From DASXMR01 sp036495525 (GTDB lineage: Bacteria; Actinomycetota; Actinomycetes; Streptosporangiales; Streptosporangiaceae), in NCBI GenBank assembly GCA_036495525.1, contig DASXMR010000041.1:1-34357 (forward strand): a DNA stretch of 34,357 bases, written 5' to 3'. The position numbers and the translations under genes are program-made. The notes beneath the pieces were generated by a model that worked only from the letters and a program-made list of their open reading frames with translations, ran no database searches and was not told where the DNA came from. Shown here one piece after another: positions 31,163-34,357 of the stretch (positions are counted from its first letter, which is position 1; every line of letters starts with the position of its first letter).

Positions 31163-31309
31163 CCAGGCCTGGTCCGGGCGGCGCGAACGGGCCTGTGAGG
31201 TAAACCGGCGAGACCCGCCGAGAGTCTCTTCAGTGTGCTGATCCAAGGGCCACTGAATACGACGAAGCCGCAGTTCACGCGGCCTGTCGGTGACTGATCG
31301 GATTTACCG

Positions 31310-31882
31310 ATGACGACCATGCAGCAAGAAGAGCGCGAGGTGGTGGACGTCGGGCTGCTGGTGCGGCGGGCCGCAACCGGCGACCTGCGCGCCTGGCAGC
31401 TTCTCGTCGAGCAGTACAACCGGCTGATCTGGGCCATGACTCGCGACTTCCGGCTGGTCGAAAGCGACGCCGCCGACGTCGTGCAGGCCACCTGGCTGCG
31501 CCTGCTCGAGCACATCGACCGGATCGAGCACCCGGCGCGGGTGGGTTCGTGGCTCGCGGTCACCGCCCGGCACGAGTGCCTGCGCAGCGTTGCGGCACGC
31601 AAGAAGATCGTGCTGGTCCATGATCACGACGACCTGAGCGGCGGAATGGCGCACGAGCCGGAAATCGACGAGCGCCTGCTCGCCGCCGAGCGCGCCGAGG
31701 CCGTGCGCGACGCCCTGGCCAGGCTGCCCGAGCAGTGGCAGCGCCTGCTCGAGATGCTGATGGCTGACCCGCCCGCGTCCTACGCCGAGATCTCCGATCA
31801 GCTTGGCCTGCCGGTGGGCAGCATCGGGCCGACCCGCGGCCGGTGCCTGGCCAAGCTTCGCGTCCTGCTCCAGGCTTCCTGA
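31310..31882 (+). CDS. ECF-type RNA polymerase sigma factor
   Basis: This 190-aa group 4 sigma factor carries the sigma-2 region LVEQYNRLIWAMTRDFRLVE...DAADVVQATWLRLLEHIDRI, followed by PARVGSWLAVTARHECLR. The sigma-4 region is LPEQWQRLLEMLMADPPASY, with the helix-turn-helix SYAEISDQLGLPVGSIGPTR ending RCLAKLRVLL. The GSIGPTRGRCLAKLR ending is common in streptomycete-like ECF factors. No anti-sigma factor gene is next to it: downstream is a convergent methyltransferase gene only ten bases away. It must therefore be controlled by expression, by a distant partner or by protein turnover. ATG 31310 has a poor ribosome-binding site (GGATTTA); ATG 31319 is an alternative. Which promoters it reads is unknown. 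Confidence 0.9.
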   Translation: MTTMQQEEREVVDVGLLVRRAATGDLRAWQLLVEQYNRLIWAMTRDFRLVESDAADVVQATWLRLLEHIDRIEHPARVGSWLAVTARHECLRSVAARKKIVLVHDHDDLSGGMAHEPEIDERLLAAERAEAVRDALARLPEQWQRLLEMLMADPPASYAEISDQLGLPVGSIGPTRGRCLAKLRVLLQAS

Positions 31883-31892
31883 CCAGCGCGGC

Positions 31893-33020
31893 TCAGCGCA
31901 CCCCGGCGCCCGCGCCGATTGTCTCGACGTTCACCCACTGGCCGCCGCCGGCTTCGACGTCCGGGTAAGCCGCGCGGACCTCGGCCATCAGGTCCGCCAG
32001 GAACAGCAGCACGGCGTCGGGCCGGCGGGCAGCGAGTTCCGCCGGGCTCACTACCGGTATGTCCGTGCCCGGCATTCTTCGGCCCTGCTTGGCCGACGAG
32101 GCGTCGGCGACCGCGGGCAGCAGCCAGCGGCCGACCCCGGCCCGGCACAGCAGCGCCACGGCGCGGGACGCCGCGCCGTATCCCAGTACCCGGCGGCCAG
32201 CCGACCGCTGCGCGGTGAGCCAGTCACGCAGTCCGTCCGCCCTGGCCGTGGCGTCAAGCTGCAATCCGGCCAGCGCAGCCGGATCGCGAACACCGGTGCG
32301 TGCCTCTGCCGCCAGCAGCCCTCTCACCGCGGCATCCGGCGCTGCGGTGCCGTCAGCGTCTCGCCGGGCGGCTAGCAGCACCGTGCCGCCGTACAGCTCG
32401 AAGCTCCAGGCGGTCCGGGCGCTGAAGCCGTGCCGCGCCAGCATGGCGGTCAGGGCGGTGGTGGAGTAGTAGGCGTAGTGGCCGTGCCGCAGCGCGTTCC
32501 ACTGGCCATGCCGAACGATCGCGTCCAGCGAGTGATACTGCAGCAGCAGGACCCCGCCGGCGCCCACCCTGCCGGCGCGCTCGGCCAGCGCCGCGTCCTG
32601 GTCTGCCGCGTGCATCATGCCGAAGCAGTCAAGCACCACGTCGGCTGGCGAGGTGCCGGGGACCGGCGTCAGGCCGCGCCCGGCCAGCAGGTCCAGCCAC
32701 GAGCCACCGTGCGGGCTGCCGTACTCGGCCACGGTGCCGCCGCCGGGCAGCAAGCCGGCGGCCGCCGCTCGCTGCACGGCGTCCTGCGCCTGGGTCACGA
32801 GCGCGGCGGGCTCGGCGCCCCTCGGTTCCTCAGGCACGGTCGGGTCGGCGACCAGCTGGGCCAGGCCGCACCGGGCGCACAGCCACATCTGCAGCGGGTA
32901 CGCCGCGTCGGGCCCCTCGTCATCCGCTGCCGGAAAATAGTCACAGGCCGGCTGCTCACCGAGGTCAAGTACCAGGTCGCCGGCCTGCCCGCGGCAGGCA
33001 CGGCAGCCAGGATCGGTCAC
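31893..33020 (-). CDS. Divergent SAM-dependent C-methyltransferase homologue
   Basis: This 375-aa member of the deoxysugar C-methyltransferase family (TylCIII/TcaB9/KijD1 type) has an N-terminal zinc module with Cys6, Cys9, Cys48 and Cys51. A SAM-binding Rossmann domain and a C-terminal Rossmann-like domain (RRVLGYGAASRAVALLC, VVSPAELAARRPDAVLLFLA) follow. It departs from the family in three places: the SAM loop reads EYGSPHGGS instead of E-x-A-S-N-D-G-Y-L; the FSDYAYFSSYSDSW block after the zinc module is absent; and the YHEH active-site motif is RHGH. The C-terminal domain is well kept. It may use another substrate or be catalytically silent. GTG 33020 has GGGGGGAGGG upstream. It is divergent from an apparently normal homologue. 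Confidence 0.78.
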   Translation of the reverse strand: MTDPGCRACRGQAGDLVLDLGEQPACDYFPAADDEGPDAAYPLQMWLCARCGLAQLVADPTVPEEPRGAEPAALVTQAQDAVQRAAAAGLLPGGGTVAEYGSPHGGSWLDLLAGRGLTPVPGTSPADVVLDCFGMMHAADQDAALAERAGRVGAGGVLLLQYHSLDAIVRHGQWNALRHGHYAYYSTTALTAMLARHGFSARTAWSFELYGGTVLLAARRDADGTAAPDAAVRGLLAAEARTGVRDPAALAGLQLDATARADGLRDWLTAQRSAGRRVLGYGAASRAVALLCRAGVGRWLLPAVADASSAKQGRRMPGTDIPVVSPAELAARRPDAVLLFLADLMAEVRAAYPDVEAGGGQWVNVETIGAGAGVR

Positions 33021-33179
33021 CGATACCCTCCCCCCGTCGCCTGGACGCAGACACTACCGGCCGGCCGCGCGGCTTGGCTGCCCACCCGGCGCGCCGCGCC
33101 GTTGCTCGGCAGGCTAGACCGCCCATGCTGTATCAGGATCAGCCGCTGGCGACTCTGATGAGCAGAGGGCGTCGATCCC

Positions 33180-33219
33180 GTGCGCCGCCCGGCCAGCGTC
33201 TGCAGCTGGCCGGGCGCAC
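33180..33219 (+). promoter_or_regulatory. Stable hairpin in the leader of the C-methyltransferase gene
   Basis: GCCCGGCCAGC (33187-33197) pairs with GCTGGCCGGGC (33205-33215) around a 7-base loop. The stem is extended by GTGC/GCAC (33180-33183 and 33216-33219) past a 3-base bulge on the left. It ends 18 bases before the ATG at 33238 and just upstream of the GAGGGGGG ribosome-binding site. TAGACC (33115-33120) is a possible -10 box, giving a leader of about 110 bases. A 34-codon frame (33125-33229) also spans the hairpin and ends nine bases before the ATG; it could be a leader peptide or chance. Confidence 0.5.
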
Positions 33220-33237
33220 GGTCATTTGAGGGGGGAC

Positions 33238-34357
33238 ATGTCATTGCTGCACCCGTGCCGCCTGTGCGGCGCGAGCCTGAGGCGGACCTTTGTGGACCTG
33301 GGCATGTCGCCGCTGTGCGAGAGCTATATCGCCGCTGGGCAGCTCGACGACGCTGAGGCGTTCTACCCGCTGCACGTGCGACTCTGCACGTCTTGCCTGC
33401 TGGTGCAGCTTCCCGCCTATGTGTCAGGGGAGCACATCTTCTCGGACTACGCCTATTTCTCGTCCTATTCGGACTCCTGGGTCGAGCACGCCAGGCAGTA
33501 CGCCCTCGCGATGATCAGCAGGCTGCAGCTGACGTCGTCCAGCCTGGTGACCGAAGTCGCGAGCAACGACGGCTACCTGCTGCAGCACTTCACTGCCGCC
33601 GGGATACCGGTGCAGGGCGTCGAGCCAGCCGGCAACGTGGCCGAGGCGGCGCTCGCCAAGGGCATCCCCACTGAGGTCGAGTTCCTCGGCCCGCAGACCG
33701 GCCGCCAGATCGCCGCGCGGCGCGGCCAGGCCGACCTGGTCGCTGGCAACAACGTCTTCGCGCACGTGCCGGACATTCGCGGATTCGCCGCCGGGCTGCG
33801 CGCTCTGGTCAAGGACACTGGCGTCGTGACGCTGGAGTTCCCGCACCTGCTGCGGCTCATCGAGCGGCGCCAGTACGACACGATCTATCACGAACACTTC
33901 CAGTACCTGACCCTGCTCACCGCGATCCGGGCGCTCGATACCGCGGGCCTGGCGGTCGTGGACGTCGAGGAACTCAGCACCCACGGCGGCTCGCTGCGCG
34001 TGTACGCCCGCCCGGCCGAGACGGCCGGCGAGTCGGCCGTCAACGTCAAGGCCCTGCTCGACCGCGAGGAGGCCGCTGGCCTGCACACCGTGGCCGGGCA
34101 CGCGGGCTTCGCCCCCCAGGTACTCAAGATCAAGAGCGACCTGGTGGAGTTCCTCCTGGGAGCAGCGCGCGAGGGCCGGTCGGTGGCCGGCTACGGCGCG
34201 CCGGGCAAGGGCAACACGCTGCTCAATCACTGCGGCATCCGGTCCGACCTGCTCGCCTACACCGTGGACCGCAGTCCGGTGAAGCAGGGCAAGTTCCTGC
34301 CGGGCACCCACATCCCGATCTACGCCCCCGAGAAGCTCGCGGAGACCCGGCCGGACT
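33238..34357 (+). CDS. Deoxysugar-type SAM-dependent C-methyltransferase, 3' end missing
   Basis: The first 373 codons are present; the frame is open at the window end and about 35-40 more residues are expected from family length. The zinc module is Cys7, Cys10, Cys50 and Cys53 (PCRLCG, RLCTSC). FSDYAYFSSYSDSW follows, then the SAM-binding VTEVASNDGYLLQHF and GVEPAGNVAEAA, and YHEHFQYL with Tyr217, Glu219 and His220 in the positions used as catalytic residues in TcaB9/KijD1. The C-terminal domain shows GYGAPGKGNTLLNHCGI. Such enzymes methylate C-3 of NDP-4-keto-deoxysugars for antibiotics or surface glycans. ATG 33238 has GAGGGGGG just upstream and a stable hairpin before that. It is divergent from the degenerate homologue. 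Confidence 0.88.
   Translation, partial: MSLLHPCRLCGASLRRTFVDLGMSPLCESYIAAGQLDDAEAFYPLHVRLCTSCLLVQLPAYVSGEHIFSDYAYFSSYSDSWVEHARQYALAMISRLQLTSSSLVTEVASNDGYLLQHFTAAGIPVQGVEPAGNVAEAALAKGIPTEVEFLGPQTGRQIAARRGQADLVAGNNVFAHVPDIRGFAAGLRALVKDTGVVTLEFPHLLRLIERRQYDTIYHEHFQYLTLLTAIRALDTAGLAVVDVEELSTHGGSLRVYARPAETAGESAVNVKALLDREEAAGLHTVAGHAGFAPQVLKIKSDLVEFLLGAAREGRSVAGYGAPGKGNTLLNHCGIRSDLLAYTVDRSPVKQGKFLPGTHIPIYAPEKLAETRPD

Noticed and set aside
1..34357. Frequent GCTGAC/CTGACC strings suggesting a genome-wide motif
   Set aside because: They are mostly Ala-Asp or Leu-Thr codons, and GCCGAC also occurs; without counts against a background model no bias can be claimed.
1..34357. CRISPR arrays, insertion sequences, prophage genes
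   Set aside because: No regularly spaced repeats of 25-40 bases, no transposase or integrase motifs and no phage structural proteins were seen.

Overview
The window is high-GC DNA with the codon habits of an actinomycete: frequent GTG starts, GC-rich third positions and several GTGA stop/start overlaps. A mycothiol-dependent DinB-like enzyme, GPP34/GOLPH3-like and CAP-domain proteins, an L,D-transpeptidase lipoprotein and two apolipoprotein N-acyltransferases all fit Actinomycetota. The genus cannot be fixed from the sequence; a Streptosporangiales-type soil actinomycete is a guess. Nearly all of the DNA is occupied by chromosomal-type genes. I see no tRNA or rRNA, no CRISPR, no intact transposon and no prophage.

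Left part (1-12767): a gene leaving the window on the minus strand; a threonine-aldolase-like PLP enzyme; a mycothiol-dependent isomerase-family protein; a drug-type ABC exporter (ATPase plus permease) with a YceI protein; a divergent DesK/NarL-type two-component pair; an aminoglycoside-phosphotransferase-like kinase; a very large GH63-like glucosidase; a TrmH/SpoU RNA methyltransferase overlapping an EstB-like serine hydrolase.

Middle part (12768-26999): a secreted CAP-domain protein, a DedA membrane protein and a secreted lysozyme-like-fold protein, separated by unusually long gene-free, hairpin-rich stretches. Next comes a tight operon of a GPP34 protein, an APC permease and a GNAT acetyltransferase, followed by what looks like the scar of a HigB/HigA-type toxin-antitoxin pair. 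An envelope block follows on the minus strand: lnt, lnt, then an L,D-transpeptidase that is itself a predicted lipoprotein. A divergent one-TM hypothetical protein and an EamA transporter close this part.

Right part (27090-34357): an ATP-grasp ligase and an FAD/NAD(P) oxidoreductase form a two-gene operon behind an 8-bp inverted-repeat operator candidate. serS with a leaderless-type promoter lies divergent to them. After an ECF sigma factor come two divergent deoxysugar C-methyltransferase homologues, one with canonical residues and one that has lost parts of the active site. The ATP-grasp/oxidoreductase pair and the methyltransferase pair look like the edge of a specialised sugar or cell-surface locus continuing beyond the right end. 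This is the most promising part of the window for undescribed biochemistry.
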